Assembly: GCA_946480915.1 (NCBI GenBank)
Contig: CAMLLO010000031.1
Coordinates: 1-51,685, forward strand
Direction of reading: 5' to 3'
Length of the DNA: 51,685 nt
Source of the DNA: an uncultured Sphingobacteriaceae bacterium
Lineage (GTDB): Bacteria > Bacteroidota > Bacteroidia > Sphingobacteriales > Sphingobacteriaceae
Shown in pieces: positions 24,935 to 34,104 of the stretch (position 1 is the stretch's first letter; each line of letters opens with the position of its first letter). The notes beneath the pieces were generated by a model. That model did no database searches. It saw only the letters and a list, made by a program, of their open reading frames with translations, and had not been told where the DNA came from. The position numbers were made by a program, and so were the translations under genes.

Positions 24935-25315
24935 ATGTCACAAGATTTAAACCCCAATAACCTGGAAATAGATTTAAGCTATTTAAATGAAATTGCAGGA
25001 GGAGATGCAGAGTTCATGATCGATATGATCGATATCTTTATTGAGCAAACGCCCGTTTATACGGATCAGCTTATAGATGCTGTTAATGCCAAAGATTGGA
25101 AAACAGTTGGTGACATTGCGCACAAAATAAAACCGACCCTTGCTTTTATGGGCGTTAATAAAGCCAAAGAGCAAATGGCATCTATAGAGCAAAAAGCTCG
25201 TACAGAGTCGAATCTCGATGAAATCGCCGGGGAATTTGCGGAAGTAAAAGCGGTATGTGAAAGCCTGTATACCGGTTTAGAAAAAGTTAAAATTGATCTG
25301 CAAGCAAGTCTTTAA
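24935..25315 (+). CDS. Histidine phosphotransfer (Hpt) domain protein
   Basis: A stand-alone Hpt protein of 126 residues that would relay a phosphoryl group between a hybrid sensor kinase and a response regulator. The helical bundle has the signature H63-K-I-K-P (VGDIAHKIKPTLAFMGV), with H63 the phosphoacceptor; canonical proteins have HxLKGSS. The preceding helix FMIDMIDIFIEQTPVYTDQL is typical. No kinase lies adjacent. The receiver-only protein 15 kb away (start 40271) is a conceivable partner, but nothing in the sequence ties them. The gene is convergent with purS; their ends overlap by 4 bp. Confidence 0.88.
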   Translation: MSQDLNPNNLEIDLSYLNEIAGGDAEFMIDMIDIFIEQTPVYTDQLIDAVNAKDWKTVGDIAHKIKPTLAFMGVNKAKEQMASIEQKARTESNLDEIAGEFAEVKAVCESLYTGLEKVKIDLQASL

Positions 25316-25563
25316 ACTTGCTTCAGCTCAAATTCATAACTTTCCATAATCAAATTTGCAAGAAGTTTTTTACAGGCTGTGTCTACCTTCTCTTTTGCTG
25401 CAGTCTCAGAATCTGCCTCAATTTCCAGACTAATATGTTTGCCTATCCTAACATTATGAATTTCTGAAAGGCCAAGGTTTTTCATACTTCCGGTAACGGC
25501 CTTGCCCTGTGGGTCAAGGATTTCTTTCAGGGGCATAACATTTATTTCTGCAATGAATCTCAT
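25312..25563 (-). CDS. purS: Phosphoribosylformylglycinamidine synthase subunit PurS
   Basis: An 83-residue cytosolic protein matching PurS, the small dimerising subunit of the three-part FGAM synthase (PurS/PurQ/PurL) of purine synthesis. Seen: INVMPLKEILDPQGKAVTGS, LGLSEIHNVRIGK and the C-terminal CKKLLANLIMESYEFEL, all family hallmarks. Its ATG overlaps the stop of pssA (ATGA), so the two are translationally coupled. purL and purQ are not in this window. Bacteroidota often use a long single-chain PurL, so a stand-alone PurS implies the split enzyme in this organism. Confidence 0.93.
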   Translation of the reverse strand: MRFIAEINVMPLKEILDPQGKAVTGSMKNLGLSEIHNVRIGKHISLEIEADSETAAKEKVDTACKKLLANLIMESYEFELKQV

Positions 25564-26258
25564 CTTACTAGTCGGAATTGAATTATTGATAAAAGGATAT
25601 ATAAAAAAATAATTATCGGAACTGCGACAAATTTAAAGATTAAGATTAAAATAGCAGTCAAAATAATTAAAATGTATCGGTAAAGGTTGTCGTTGAAATT
25701 GAGGCTTTTAAACTTTAATGACATCAATGGGATCTCCATTACCAATAAGATACTCATCCCAAAGCTGAAAATAAAGAGGAAAAAAGCATTCAATATATAA
25801 TTCTTGAGAAACACGTTGTCTCCTGAAACTATAAATGGTAGAGAGGCTATCAGTAAAGCATTAGCTGGTGTAGGTAACCCCAAAAAGCTTTCTTCCTGCC
25901 TGGTGTCTATATTGAACTTAGCCAGTCTCAACGCAGAAAATATCGCAATAATAAATGCGGAATAATTAATATACTGACTTAATAGGCCTAATTGCGGTGC
26001 TTCCAGGAAAAGCTGGTAGATGATCACCGAAGGTAAAACTCCAAAGCTTACCACGTCCGCTAAAGAATCGAGTTCTTTACCGATTTCAGAGTATGCTTTT
26101 AATAGTCTGGCGACAAACCCGTCGAAAAAATCTAAAACTGCTGCAGCAATAATGGCATATGAGGCAAAAATAAGATTTCCGTTAAATGCCATTACTATGC
26201 CTATGCATCCGCAAAGTAGGTTTAAACAGGTGATTGCATTGGGTATGTGTTTTCTCAT
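25560..26258 (-). CDS. pssA: CDP-diacylglycerol-serine O-phosphatidyltransferase
   Basis: Integral membrane enzyme of 232 residues that makes phosphatidylserine, the precursor of phosphatidylethanolamine. The CDP-alcohol phosphotransferase motif D-x2-DG-x2-AR-x8-G-x3-D-x3-D is complete (LDFFDGFVARLLK, then GKELDSLAD). The N-terminus starts IPNAITCLNLLCGCIGIVMA, typical of PssA, and there are about six to eight hydrophobic helices. The start lies about 50 bp downstream of the rho stop with a terminator hairpin between, so it probably has its own promoter. It is coupled to purS by a 4-bp overlap. Confidence 0.93.
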   Translation of the reverse strand: MRKHIPNAITCLNLLCGCIGIVMAFNGNLIFASYAIIAAAVLDFFDGFVARLLKAYSEIGKELDSLADVVSFGVLPSVIIYQLFLEAPQLGLLSQYINYSAFIIAIFSALRLAKFNIDTRQEESFLGLPTPANALLIASLPFIVSGDNVFLKNYILNAFFLFIFSFGMSILLVMEIPLMSLKFKSLNFNDNLYRYILIILTAILILIFKFVAVPIIIFLYILLSIIQFRLVR

Positions 26259-26269
26259 AGCAAAGAAAC

Positions 26270-26302
26270 AAGAACAGCGACTAATAAGTTCGGTCGCTGT
26301 TT
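26270..26302 (-). terminator. Terminator of rho
   Basis: AACAGCGAC (26273-26281) pairs with GTCGCTGTT (26293-26301), a 9-bp stem, immediately after the rho stop on the minus strand and before pssA. T-rich sequence flanks it on both strands. Confidence 0.7.
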
Positions 26303-26309
26303 TTGTTTT

Positions 26310-27926
26310 TTATGAATTCATTGAAATCAGAAACTCGTCATTTGATTTAGTACCCCTCATTTGGCCAAGTAAAAATTCCATAGCTTCCTGGGAGTTCATA
26401 TCTGCTAAATGATTGCGTAAAATCCAAACCCGCTGAAGGGTTTCTTTGTCATTTAACAGATCGTCTCTTCTGGTACTTGATGCAGTAATGTCGATTGCAG
26501 GGAAAATTCGTTTATTAGAAAGCTTACGATCTAACTGAAGTTCCATGTTACCGGTACCTTTAAATTCTTCAAAGATAACTTCGTCCATTTTTGATCCTGT
26601 ATCAATTAAAGCCGTAGCTAAAATTGTCAATGATCCGCCATCTTCAATATTACGGGCTGCTCCGAAGAATCTTTTAGGTTTATGCAGAGCATTCGCATCC
26701 ACACCTCCGGATAATATTTTACCTGAGGCTGGTGCAACTGTATTGTAAGCTCTGGCTAAGCGTGTAATCGAATCTAATAGGATAACTACATCGTGCCCGC
26801 ACTCAACCATGCGTTTTGCTTTTTCTAAAACGATATTTGCTATTTTAACATGGCGTTCGGCCGGTTCATCAAATGTTGAAGAAACCACTTCAGCGCGCAC
26901 ACTTCTGGCCATATCTGTAACCTCTTCCGGGCGCTCATCAATTAATAAAATGATCAGATAAACTTCCGGGTGATTTTTTGCAATAGCGTTGGCAACATCT
27001 TTAAGTAAGATTGTTTTACCCGTTTTTGGCTGAGCTACAATTAAACCACGCTGACCTTTACCTATAGGGGTAAATAGATCCATTATGCGTGTAGACTGAT
27101 TGCTTACATCTGTAAACAGGTTCAGTTTTTCAGAAGGAAAGAGTGGTGTTAAGTAATCAAAAGGCACCCGATCTCTCACCTCTGCAGGGATTCTTCCATT
27201 TATAGCCTCCACCCTTACCAAAGGAAAATATTTTTCTCCTTCTTTAGGAGGTCTGATGCTTCCGCGAACAGTATCACCTGTTTTAAGTCCGAATAGCTTT
27301 ATTTGAGATTGTGATACATAAATATCATCAGGGGAAGTGAGATAATTATAATCTGATGAGCGTAAGAAACCGTATCCATCAGGCATAATTTCTAAAACGC
27401 CCTCATTTGCAATTACATTATCAAAATCAAGATTTGTAGCAGGAGCAGGCTCCGCTGCCCGGGTTTCGCCCGGTCTCGGTACATTGCCGCTACGTTTTTC
27501 AAATTTTTGAAAACGAGCTTCTGCAGGTTTAACTTCCCTTGTGGCGGAAGAGCCTTCTGCCGATTCAGCTACCGTTTCAGTTACGGTGCTTTCTTCAGCT
27601 TCGTAAGAAGGTAGTTCATCCTCATCATGAGATGGAAAATCTAAATGAGGAGTCTCTTGCCTGGAAACAACATTACGTTGGGGTCCTTCCACTTTTGTTT
27701 TAACCGTTCTGATGCGTTTGCGAGGCTTTTCTTCTTCAGCTTCAGCTAGAGGTGCTTCTGCCGGAGTGGCATTTTGGCGAGCCGCTTCAATAAGCTCTTT
27801 CTGGGCTATTATTTTATTAATTAAGTCCTGTTTACGTAAACCGTCAGCGTTTTCAACGCCAAACGAGTGGGCAATCTCACGCAGCTCTGACACAAGCTTG
27901 TCGTTCAATTCATTAATATCTGCCAT
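26310..27926 (-). CDS. rho: Transcription termination factor Rho
   Basis: Hexameric RNA-dependent ATPase of 538 residues that terminates transcription. The N-terminus is a SAP-like Rho_N helical domain ([20 protein letters not shown]). Then comes an extended, acidic and low-complexity insertion (about 50-165) usual in Bacteroidota Rho and absent from E. coli. The RNA-binding OSB domain ([20 protein letters not shown]) and the ATPase domain follow, with Walker A (VAQPKTGKT), Walker B region ([17 protein letters not shown]) and [10 protein letters not shown]. The region upstream has no obvious Rho-attenuation feature that I can recognise. Confidence 0.96.
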   Translation of the reverse strand: MADINELNDKLVSELREIAHSFGVENADGLRKQDLINKIIAQKELIEAARQNATPAEAPLAEAEEEKPRKRIRTVKTKVEGPQRNVVSRQETPHLDFPSHDEDELPSYEAEESTVTETVAESAEGSSATREVKPAEARFQKFEKRSGNVPRPGETRAAEPAPATNLDFDNVIANEGVLEIMPDGYGFLRSSDYNYLTSPDDIYVSQSQIKLFGLKTGDTVRGSIRPPKEGEKYFPLVRVEAINGRIPAEVRDRVPFDYLTPLFPSEKLNLFTDVSNQSTRIMDLFTPIGKGQRGLIVAQPKTGKTILLKDVANAIAKNHPEVYLIILLIDERPEEVTDMARSVRAEVVSSTFDEPAERHVKIANIVLEKAKRMVECGHDVVILLDSITRLARAYNTVAPASGKILSGGVDANALHKPKRFFGAARNIEDGGSLTILATALIDTGSKMDEVIFEEFKGTGNMELQLDRKLSNKRIFPAIDITASSTRRDDLLNDKETLQRVWILRNHLADMNSQEAMEFLLGQMRGTKSNDEFLISMNS

Positions 27927-28141
27927 TCAATTGAAATATTTTATAGGATTTTATTTTTGTAAGAGTATATCCAGACCAGGGAAAAAAATAATTGTGTTAA
28001 GAAATACAAAGATTTTTCCTTTTGAGAGGATAACATTTGAGATAACGTCACAATTTTACTGCATTATATTGAATTAAACAAAAATTTAATTTTTATTTTT
28101 TCACAGATTATGTTTTGGTTACTTTGAGGCCACATAAAAAT

Positions 28142-28969
28142 ATGGATCGTAAAGAACTCGTAAATCAGATAAAGCTAAAGAAATCATTCCTTTGCATTGG
28201 ACTTGATACAGACATTAACAAAATTCCGAAGCATTTGCTTGAATTCAATGATCCTGTTTTTGAGTTTAATAAACAAATTATCGATGCAACTAAGGATTTT
28301 TGCGTCTCTTATAAAATAAATACAGCTTTTTATGAGTCACGTGGAATAAAAGGCTGGCAGAGTCTGGTGAAAACCTGGCAGTATCTACCGAAAGACTGTT
28401 TTTCTATTGCTGACGCAAAACGTGGCGATATTGGAAACACCTCCGAAATGTATGCTTCTGCTTTTTTCGATGAGGATTCTTCTGAAATGAGTTTCGATTC
28501 AATTACTGTAGCACCGTATATGGGGGCAGATTCTGTGAAACCTTTTCTGAAGTTTAAAGATAAGTGGGTTATTCTGCTTGCTTTAACTTCGAATGAAGGA
28601 AGTAAAGACTTTCAAAATTTATCTGTTGGATCAGAGATGTTATTCGAGAAAGTAGTTCAAAAGGCTGGCGAATGGGCAAACGACGAGAAAATGATGTTTG
28701 TTGTTGGCGCTACCCGCGGCGAAGCCTTTCTCAACATTAGAAAATATGCTTCGTCTCATTTTTTGTTAGTTCCCGGAGTTGGTGCCCAGGGGGGAAGTTT
28801 GGAAGAAGTGTGTAAATATGGGATGAATAAAGATTGTGGATTATTGGTAAATTCTTCGCGTGCTGTCATCTATGCCTCTTCCGGGAGAGATTTTGCTGAA
28901 GCTGCAAGAAACGAAGCGCAGAAAATTCAGATAGAAATGAAAAATGCTTTAAAGGGTATTTGGGATTAA
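28142..28969 (+). CDS. pyrF: Orotidine 5'-phosphate decarboxylase (type 2)
   Basis: Pyrimidine-synthesis enzyme converting OMP to UMP, 275 residues. The ATG at 28142 is chosen over an upstream TTG because the family begins near [17 protein letters not shown]. The catalytic loop is [17 protein letters not shown] with Lys93. [10 protein letters not shown] and [11 protein letters not shown] are the phosphate-binding segments, and the length fits the longer type 2 subfamily. A TTACTTTG box (7 of 8 to the -7 consensus) lies about 20 bp before the start, implying a very short leader. No terminator is seen in the 278 bp downstream. Confidence 0.95.
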   Translation: MDRKELVNQIKLKKSFLCIGLDTDINKIPKHLLEFNDPVFEFNKQIIDATKDFCVSYKINTAFYESRGIKGWQSLVKTWQYLPKDCFSIADAKRGDIGNTSEMYASAFFDEDSSEMSFDSITVAPYMGADSVKPFLKFKDKWVILLALTSNEGSKDFQNLSVGSEMLFEKVVQKAGEWANDEKMMFVVGATRGEAFLNIRKYASSHFLLVPGVGAQGGSLEEVCKYGMNKDCGLLVNSSRAVIYASSGRDFAEAARNEAQKIQIEMKNALKGIWD

Positions 28970-29247
28970 GTTAATAGATATAGTCCTTCACTTGGCTCAG
29001 GCAGCTCGTATTCTTTCGAATTGTTATTGTTAACATTCTCATCATTGATACAATAAATATCATCAAGCGAGGATCTTGGCCGACATCGAATTGCTTCATA
29101 TTAGGCTCATAGGAAATTGTTGGCTACAAATTTTTGTTTAATACTTAATTTTGTACTTTTCCGAAGAAATTTTGGCTGCGATTTCCAGTAGCCAGAGTAG
29201 CGTTTATCTATCCCATTGCAATGAACCTAATTGATATCATATAATAT

Positions 29248-31680
29248 ATGAAGCTATCTAACCTATTCCTGTCTCTTTTTTTGTCTGTATTTTTCTTTAA
29301 TGGTTATTCGCAGCAAACTCCTCTATCTAACACCTCTGGTAAAAGAACAAGCGTGTTTTTCGAAAAAGCTTATGTTTTTACCGATAGAAGTTATTATTCC
29401 GCTGGGGATGATATTTGGTACAGTGCTTTTCTGGTAAACGCCCAAACAAATGCTCTAACTTCAACAACTAATAATCTATATGTGGAGCTTATCTCGCCAG
29501 TATCTGAATTAGTTCAACGGAAGACAATACGCTTGAACGATGGTCTGGGCAAAGGAGATTTTAAGTTAGGTGACTCCATTCCGTCCGGTAAATACCGCTT
29601 GAGGGCATATACAAACTGGATGCGAAATTTTGATGACAAGTTTTTCTTTGAGAAGGAAATAACCGTACTGGGAGGAATTATGTCCAAATCAGCATCTTTG
29701 GCAGAGAACAAACCCGAAGTTATTAATTTTTTTCCCGAGGGAGGATCTATGGTAGAGGGCGTTTCAGGAATCGTGGCTTTTAAAGCAGAAGGTAGTAAGG
29801 GGAAAGGCCTGTCGGCCGAAGGTACTATCGAGGCTGAAGATGGTGCTGCTATAACTCCTTTTAAAACGAGCTTTAATGGGATGGGCAGGTTTCTTATACA
29901 GCCAGAAGCGGGTAAAAAATATTTTGCAAAAGGAACATATGGCAATGGTAAGGTATTTAGAATAATGCTTCCAATAGCATTAACATCGGGCTATGGCCTG
30001 TATGTGAGGCAAGGAGATTCTGCCTTTACTGTAAATATCAAAACCAACGAGCAGACATCTTCTACACTTATTAACAAAAAGGTTTTAGCTGTCGTGAAAA
30101 GCAAGGGCAAAACGTATCATGCCGTAAATGTTCCGTTGAGCGCTTTACATACAGTTTTTCTTATTCCGAAAAGTGGTTTGCCTTCAGGAATTAATACTTT
30201 AACAATTTACGATGAGAAGGGTCGCCCCACTTGTGAAAGACTTTTATATGTAGAAGATAAAGGTGCGCCGATATTGTCTGTGACGACAGATAGAACATTT
30301 TATAATCCTAAAGAAAAAGCAACGATACGAATCAAAACAACTGCCAATAGCCGTCCGGTAAAAGCAAATTTAGCTCTGGCAGTGGTGGATGCGAGTTTAA
30401 TTCCTGATGATCTGCAAGGTAATATTGTATCGTATCTGAACCTCCAATCAGAATTAAAGGGAGAAATTGAGAATCCCGGTCAATATTTCGATCTAAAGAA
30501 TGATGCCAGAAGTAGTCAGCTCGATCTATTGCTTTTATGCTCTGGTTGGAGAGACTTTTTGTGGAAACGCTTAACAGAAAAGCCTATTAACATAAGTTTT
30601 AATGCGGAGAAAGGCATCACAGTTGCCGGAAGAGTTCAGCAGAAGTTTAAGGAACAAGGCCTGGCAAATGCAAATATTACATTATCGGCTTTTTCAGCTC
30701 GAGGAAATAAAATTTTCATGACACAGAGTGATCCAGAAGGTAAGTTTTATGTAGATGGTATTAATCTGTACGGATATCAACCGGTGAAAATAACCGCAGT
30801 AAATAGCAAAGCTCAAAAACAAGGTTATTTATTTCTAGATACGGTAGCAAGCAGCAGTTATCCCGCCATTTATAAATATCAGGCCTTCTCGGATTCGACA
30901 GGCCATACAAAAATGATCAAGGAAATGGAGAGGCGGAATCAGTTAATAAGTAATCACCGATTATCAGATACAATTGCTTTAAATGAAGTCATTGTTAAAT
31001 CAAGTAGTAAAAATCTTGTTTTAAGAGATATTGTTGCTAGCGATTTTGGCTATAAAGAAGATGAATTTACCATCCTTCCGTCCGATCACAGCTACAGAAA
31101 TCTTGAGCATTTTTTGTTACATAGATTAAATTACAATAGTTCTATTGTTAGTCCGTCTCTCAGACAAGATAGTGCTGGCGATGTTAATTATAGGCAAACA
31201 TTTCCGCGTTTGATTGTAAATGGCAAACAATTGCCTTATTCGGACGATGACCCACCTCAAATGATTCAGGATTACATCGACCTTTATTATGGATTGAGCA
31301 TGGATAAGGTAAAGTACGTAAAGGCGAAAAGGATGGTGGGAATGGATCAAAATTCTGGCCGGACAAAAGAAGTTTTTGTGCTTTACCTAACAGTTGATAT
31401 GAGCGCTATAAGAGGAGAAGAAGCAGGTGTTATTAACCGCGAAGTTCAAGGTTACTATGAATCGCGGATTTTTTATGAGCCTCGGTACCTTGCTCCAAAT
31501 TCTCGGCCCGACGTTCGAACCACTATTCACTGGCAGCCTCTTATCGCTACCAACAACAACGGTGAGGCTATAATAACCTACTACAATGCGGACCCAAAAT
31601 CAAAGATAAAGATCGTGGCAGAAGGAATAAGCGGCGACGGGGTTCCTTTAGCTGGCTCTGCTGAATACGACGTCAAATAA
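29248..31680 (+). CDS. Large secreted MG2-like protein, function unknown
   Basis: An 810-residue exported protein with a Sec signal (LSNLFLSLFLSVFFFNGYSQ). The N-terminal region (about 35-140: KAYVFTDRSYYSAGDDIWYS to SGKYRLRAYTNWMRNF) is the alpha-2-macroglobulin MG2-type fold seen in a large, poorly described group of Bacteroidota surface proteins. Further beta-sandwich domains follow; about residues 340-365 (TDRTFYNPKEKATIRIKT) repeats the pattern, and FKEQGLANANITLSAFS with YVDGINLYGYQPVKIT looks like a carboxypeptidase-regulatory-like domain near 465-520. The C-terminal 200 residues (ALNEVIVKSSSKN, LIVNGKQLPYSD) echo a TonB plug without a barrel. No thioester or catalytic motif is seen. 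Confidence 0.75.
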   Translation: MKLSNLFLSLFLSVFFFNGYSQQTPLSNTSGKRTSVFFEKAYVFTDRSYYSAGDDIWYSAFLVNAQTNALTSTTNNLYVELISPVSELVQRKTIRLNDGLGKGDFKLGDSIPSGKYRLRAYTNWMRNFDDKFFFEKEITVLGGIMSKSASLAENKPEVINFFPEGGSMVEGVSGIVAFKAEGSKGKGLSAEGTIEAEDGAAITPFKTSFNGMGRFLIQPEAGKKYFAKGTYGNGKVFRIMLPIALTSGYGLYVRQGDSAFTVNIKTNEQTSSTLINKKVLAVVKSKGKTYHAVNVPLSALHTVFLIPKSGLPSGINTLTIYDEKGRPTCERLLYVEDKGAPILSVTTDRTFYNPKEKATIRIKTTANSRPVKANLALAVVDASLIPDDLQGNIVSYLNLQSELKGEIENPGQYFDLKNDARSSQLDLLLLCSGWRDFLWKRLTEKPINISFNAEKGITVAGRVQQKFKEQGLANANITLSAFSARGNKIFMTQSDPEGKFYVDGINLYGYQPVKITAVNSKAQKQGYLFLDTVASSSYPAIYKYQAFSDSTGHTKMIKEMERRNQLISNHRLSDTIALNEVIVKSSSKNLVLRDIVASDFGYKEDEFTILPSDHSYRNLEHFLLHRLNYNSSIVSPSLRQDSAGDVNYRQTFPRLIVNGKQLPYSDDDPPQMIQDYIDLYYGLSMDKVKYVKAKRMVGMDQNSGRTKEVFVLYLTVDMSAIRGEEAGVINREVQGYYESRIFYEPRYLAPNSRPDVRTTIHWQPLIATNNNGEAIITYYNADPKSKIKIVAEGISGDGVPLAGSAEYDVK

Positions 31681-31740
31681 GGAAGATTAACAATGCCGAT
31701 TTTCGATGCATCTGAAGGAAAAGTTTGGCCAGAAAACAAG

Positions 31741-31785
31741 TTCTAAGCGGGTGATGAAAAAAGCTTAGAAGTTTTGTTTTTATTT
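31741..31785 (+). terminator. Terminator after the MG2-like gene
   Basis: TTCTAAGC (31741-31748) pairs with GCTTAGAA (31763-31770) around a 14-base A-rich loop, followed by GTTTTGTTTTTATTT. It lies 60 bp after the stop and 25 bp before the DUF2851 start. Confidence 0.7.
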
Positions 31786-31797
31786 CTATTTTTAATG

Positions 31798-33081
31798 ATG
31801 CCTTTCTATGAAGACTTCTTATTTTATGTGTGGCAATTCAAAGTGTTTAGCCAGAAAGATTTAAAAACAGTTGATAATCTACCGATCCATTTAGTCCATT
31901 CAGGAGTATTGAACAAAAATGCGGGTCCGGACTTTGAGCATGCAAACCTTAGAATTGGTGAGACTGAATGGATTGGTAATGTAGAAATACACATTAAATC
32001 GTCGGATTGGTTGCGTCATAACCACCTCGATGATAAAGCCTATAATAACGTTATCTTGCACGTGGTGTATGAATACGATACGCCTGTGTTTCGGAATGAT
32101 GGAACTGAAATACCTACCCTTGAAATCAAGCCTTATATCTATCCTGATGTAGAGAACCATTACAAGATACTGATGCAGAATTTAAACTGGATTCCCTGTG
32201 AGAAGCACATTGCTCAAGTTGACGATTTGCGTATGGAGAGCTGGCTTTTGCGCATGTTAATAGAACGGTTTGAAGCCAAGTCTGACCAGTTCTCTGAAAT
32301 TTTAAGAGAGTACAAGGGCAGTTGGGACGATGTTTTTTACATATCTCTTGCTAGGAATTTTGGTTTTAAAACCAATGCATTGCCTTTTGAAATGCTTGCC
32401 CGTTCGCTTCCGCAACAGATTTTGGCAAAACACAAGAATAATGCCCTGCAGATTGAAGCCCTGATATTTGGACAGGCGGGTTTTTTGGAGGATGAGCTAG
32501 ATGATGAATTTCACTCAAAGCTGGCCAATGAATATCGCTTTTTAAAAGTGAAATATAATCTAAAGCCTATTGACAAATATTTATGGAAGTTTTTGCGTCT
32601 CAGACCACAAAATTTCCCAACCTTGCGTTTGGCGCAATTTTCAGCTCTTGTTCTTCAATCAAGTCACCTGTTCTCTAAAATGGTTGAAATAAACGATCCC
32701 AAGATAATAGCAAGTTTGTTTAAAAACCTCCCGGTGTCTGACTATTGGTCTAAGCATTATCGTTTTGGGGTAGGCGCCGAAGGTGTTTCTGGTCAACTGG
32801 GTAGCTCTTCAATAAATAACATACTGCTCAATTCGGTAGCGCATACTTTATTTACCTATGGAAAGTTTATAGATAACGATATAATAAAAGACCGGGCTTT
32901 AAGTTTATTAGAAATTATACCTTTTGAAGAAAATCAAATTACTCAAAAGTTTATCGAGATAGGAGTTAAAAAGGGAAAGTCTGACAGGTCGCAGGCTCTC
33001 CTTCATTTAAAAAATACGTACTGCGATCTAAAAAAATGTTTAAATTGTGCCATTGGTATAAAACTTGTAAACCCTAATTGA
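31798..33081 (+). CDS. DUF2851 family protein
   Basis: A conserved Bacteroidota protein of 427 residues and unknown function. The ATG at 31798 (or 31795) is preferred because the family starts at MxFYEDFLFYVWQFK; the longer frame reads through the terminator tail. Seen: LVHSGVLNKNAGPDFEHANL, WIGNVEIHIKSSDW, HVVYEYD and a C-terminal Cys-rich end (LKNTYCDLKKCLNCAIG). The conserved Asp/Glu/His cluster in the first 110 residues suggests a nuclease-like metal site, but that is inference. It is followed one base later by the PspC-like gene. Confidence 0.88.
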   Translation: MPFYEDFLFYVWQFKVFSQKDLKTVDNLPIHLVHSGVLNKNAGPDFEHANLRIGETEWIGNVEIHIKSSDWLRHNHLDDKAYNNVILHVVYEYDTPVFRNDGTEIPTLEIKPYIYPDVENHYKILMQNLNWIPCEKHIAQVDDLRMESWLLRMLIERFEAKSDQFSEILREYKGSWDDVFYISLARNFGFKTNALPFEMLARSLPQQILAKHKNNALQIEALIFGQAGFLEDELDDEFHSKLANEYRFLKVKYNLKPIDKYLWKFLRLRPQNFPTLRLAQFSALVLQSSHLFSKMVEINDPKIIASLFKNLPVSDYWSKHYRFGVGAEGVSGQLGSSSINNILLNSVAHTLFTYGKFIDNDIIKDRALSLLEIIPFEENQITQKFIEIGVKKGKSDRSQALLHLKNTYCDLKKCLNCAIGIKLVNPN

Positions 33082-33082
33082 T

Positions 33083-33304
33083 ATGCTACAGAAAATATTG
33101 GGTTATTTTGAAAAACAATCATTCGGCGTCTGTACGTACATAGGCGAACGATTTGACATGTCAACTTCCAAGTTAAGGCTGTTTTTTATCTATATATCTG
33201 TCCTTTCAGTAGGTTTTCCATTAATATTCTATTTTTTTGCAGCCTTTGTTCTTGGTTTTAAGAACTACGTGAAAAGGATAAAAACTTCTATCTGGGATTT
33301 TTAA
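33083..33304 (+). CDS. PspC-domain membrane protein
   Basis: A 73-residue single-domain PspC protein. FGVCTYIGERFDMSTSKLRLFFI matches the PspC N-terminal signature, and a hydrophobic hairpin (FFIYISVLSVGFPLIFYFFAAFVLG) forms the membrane part. PspC proteins take part in envelope-stress responses; no other psp gene is present. The gene begins one base after DUF2851 and ends immediately at the convergent ankyrin gene, with no intergenic DNA between their stop codons. Confidence 0.8.
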   Translation: MLQKILGYFEKQSFGVCTYIGERFDMSTSKLRLFFIYISVLSVGFPLIFYFFAAFVLGFKNYVKRIKTSIWDF

Positions 33305-33958
33305 TCAGGATAAAATTTTAGCTAATTCATTAAAGCCAGCCAGTGAAGCAAGATCAGCAGGTGTTTTTCCATCCTCTGTTGTAGAGTGTACGTTTGCTCC
33401 TGCTTCCAGTAATAGTATAATCAGTTCAATATTCCCGTGTTGAGCGGCGGAATGTAAAGGGGTAACTCCTGATATCTGTCGCACATTTACATCGGCACCA
33501 GCTTCAAGAAGAATTTTCGCGATATCGGTATTATTAGCAGCTACCGCAGATTGAATGGGATATACATTATAACCATTTTGCGAGCAAGTGTTTACTTCGG
33601 CGCCTTTTAAAAGAAGATACCTGGCCGAATCTTCATGCCCGAAGTAGCAGGCTAAGCCGAGCGGTGTGAAACCATCGTCAGAAAAGCTATTGATTAAATC
33701 TGGATTCGTATAAATATTGCTTGCCAGGCTGTCAAATTTGCCTGTCGCAGCAGATTCATAGATGTCAGGATCTTTAATGAACTTTAAAATGGTTTCGGAT
33801 ATCTCCGGTTTTTTATAATAACAGGATAATAATAATGGAGATACCTTTAAACTGGTTCTACCATGTGCAAGGTCGGGCTTTAAACTTAACAATTCTTTCA
33901 GAGCAGTATTGTTGCCTGTTTGAATATATTCTTCTACTAAATATTCTTCGTCGTTCAT
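33305..33958 (-). CDS. Ankyrin-repeat protein
   Basis: A 217-residue cytosolic protein built of ankyrin repeats. At least four consecutive repeats are clear in the C-terminal half (DGFTPLGLACYFGHEDSARY, then NVYPIQSAVAANNTDIAKIL, GVTPLHSAAQHGNIELIILL, GKTPADLASLAGFNELAKIL), and weaker ones precede them. There is no signal peptide and no catalytic domain, so it is probably a protein-protein interaction module. Its partner is unknown. It lies convergent with the PspC-like gene and divergent from ftsK. Confidence 0.88.
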   Translation of the reverse strand: MNDEEYLVEEYIQTGNNTALKELLSLKPDLAHGRTSLKVSPLLLSCYYKKPEISETILKFIKDPDIYESAATGKFDSLASNIYTNPDLINSFSDDGFTPLGLACYFGHEDSARYLLLKGAEVNTCSQNGYNVYPIQSAVAANNTDIAKILLEAGADVNVRQISGVTPLHSAAQHGNIELIILLLEAGANVHSTTEDGKTPADLASLAGFNELAKILS

Positions 33959-34104
33959 GTTTTATATCACTAAATTAGTATTTATTATTATTTCCTGAAA
34001 TTTCGTTGTTGCTTTAAATGTATTCGGTACAAGAAATTAATAAAGGATGTGAATACAGATAAGAGATATACATTATATTTGTCGGGATAATACCATCGAA
34101 CTAA

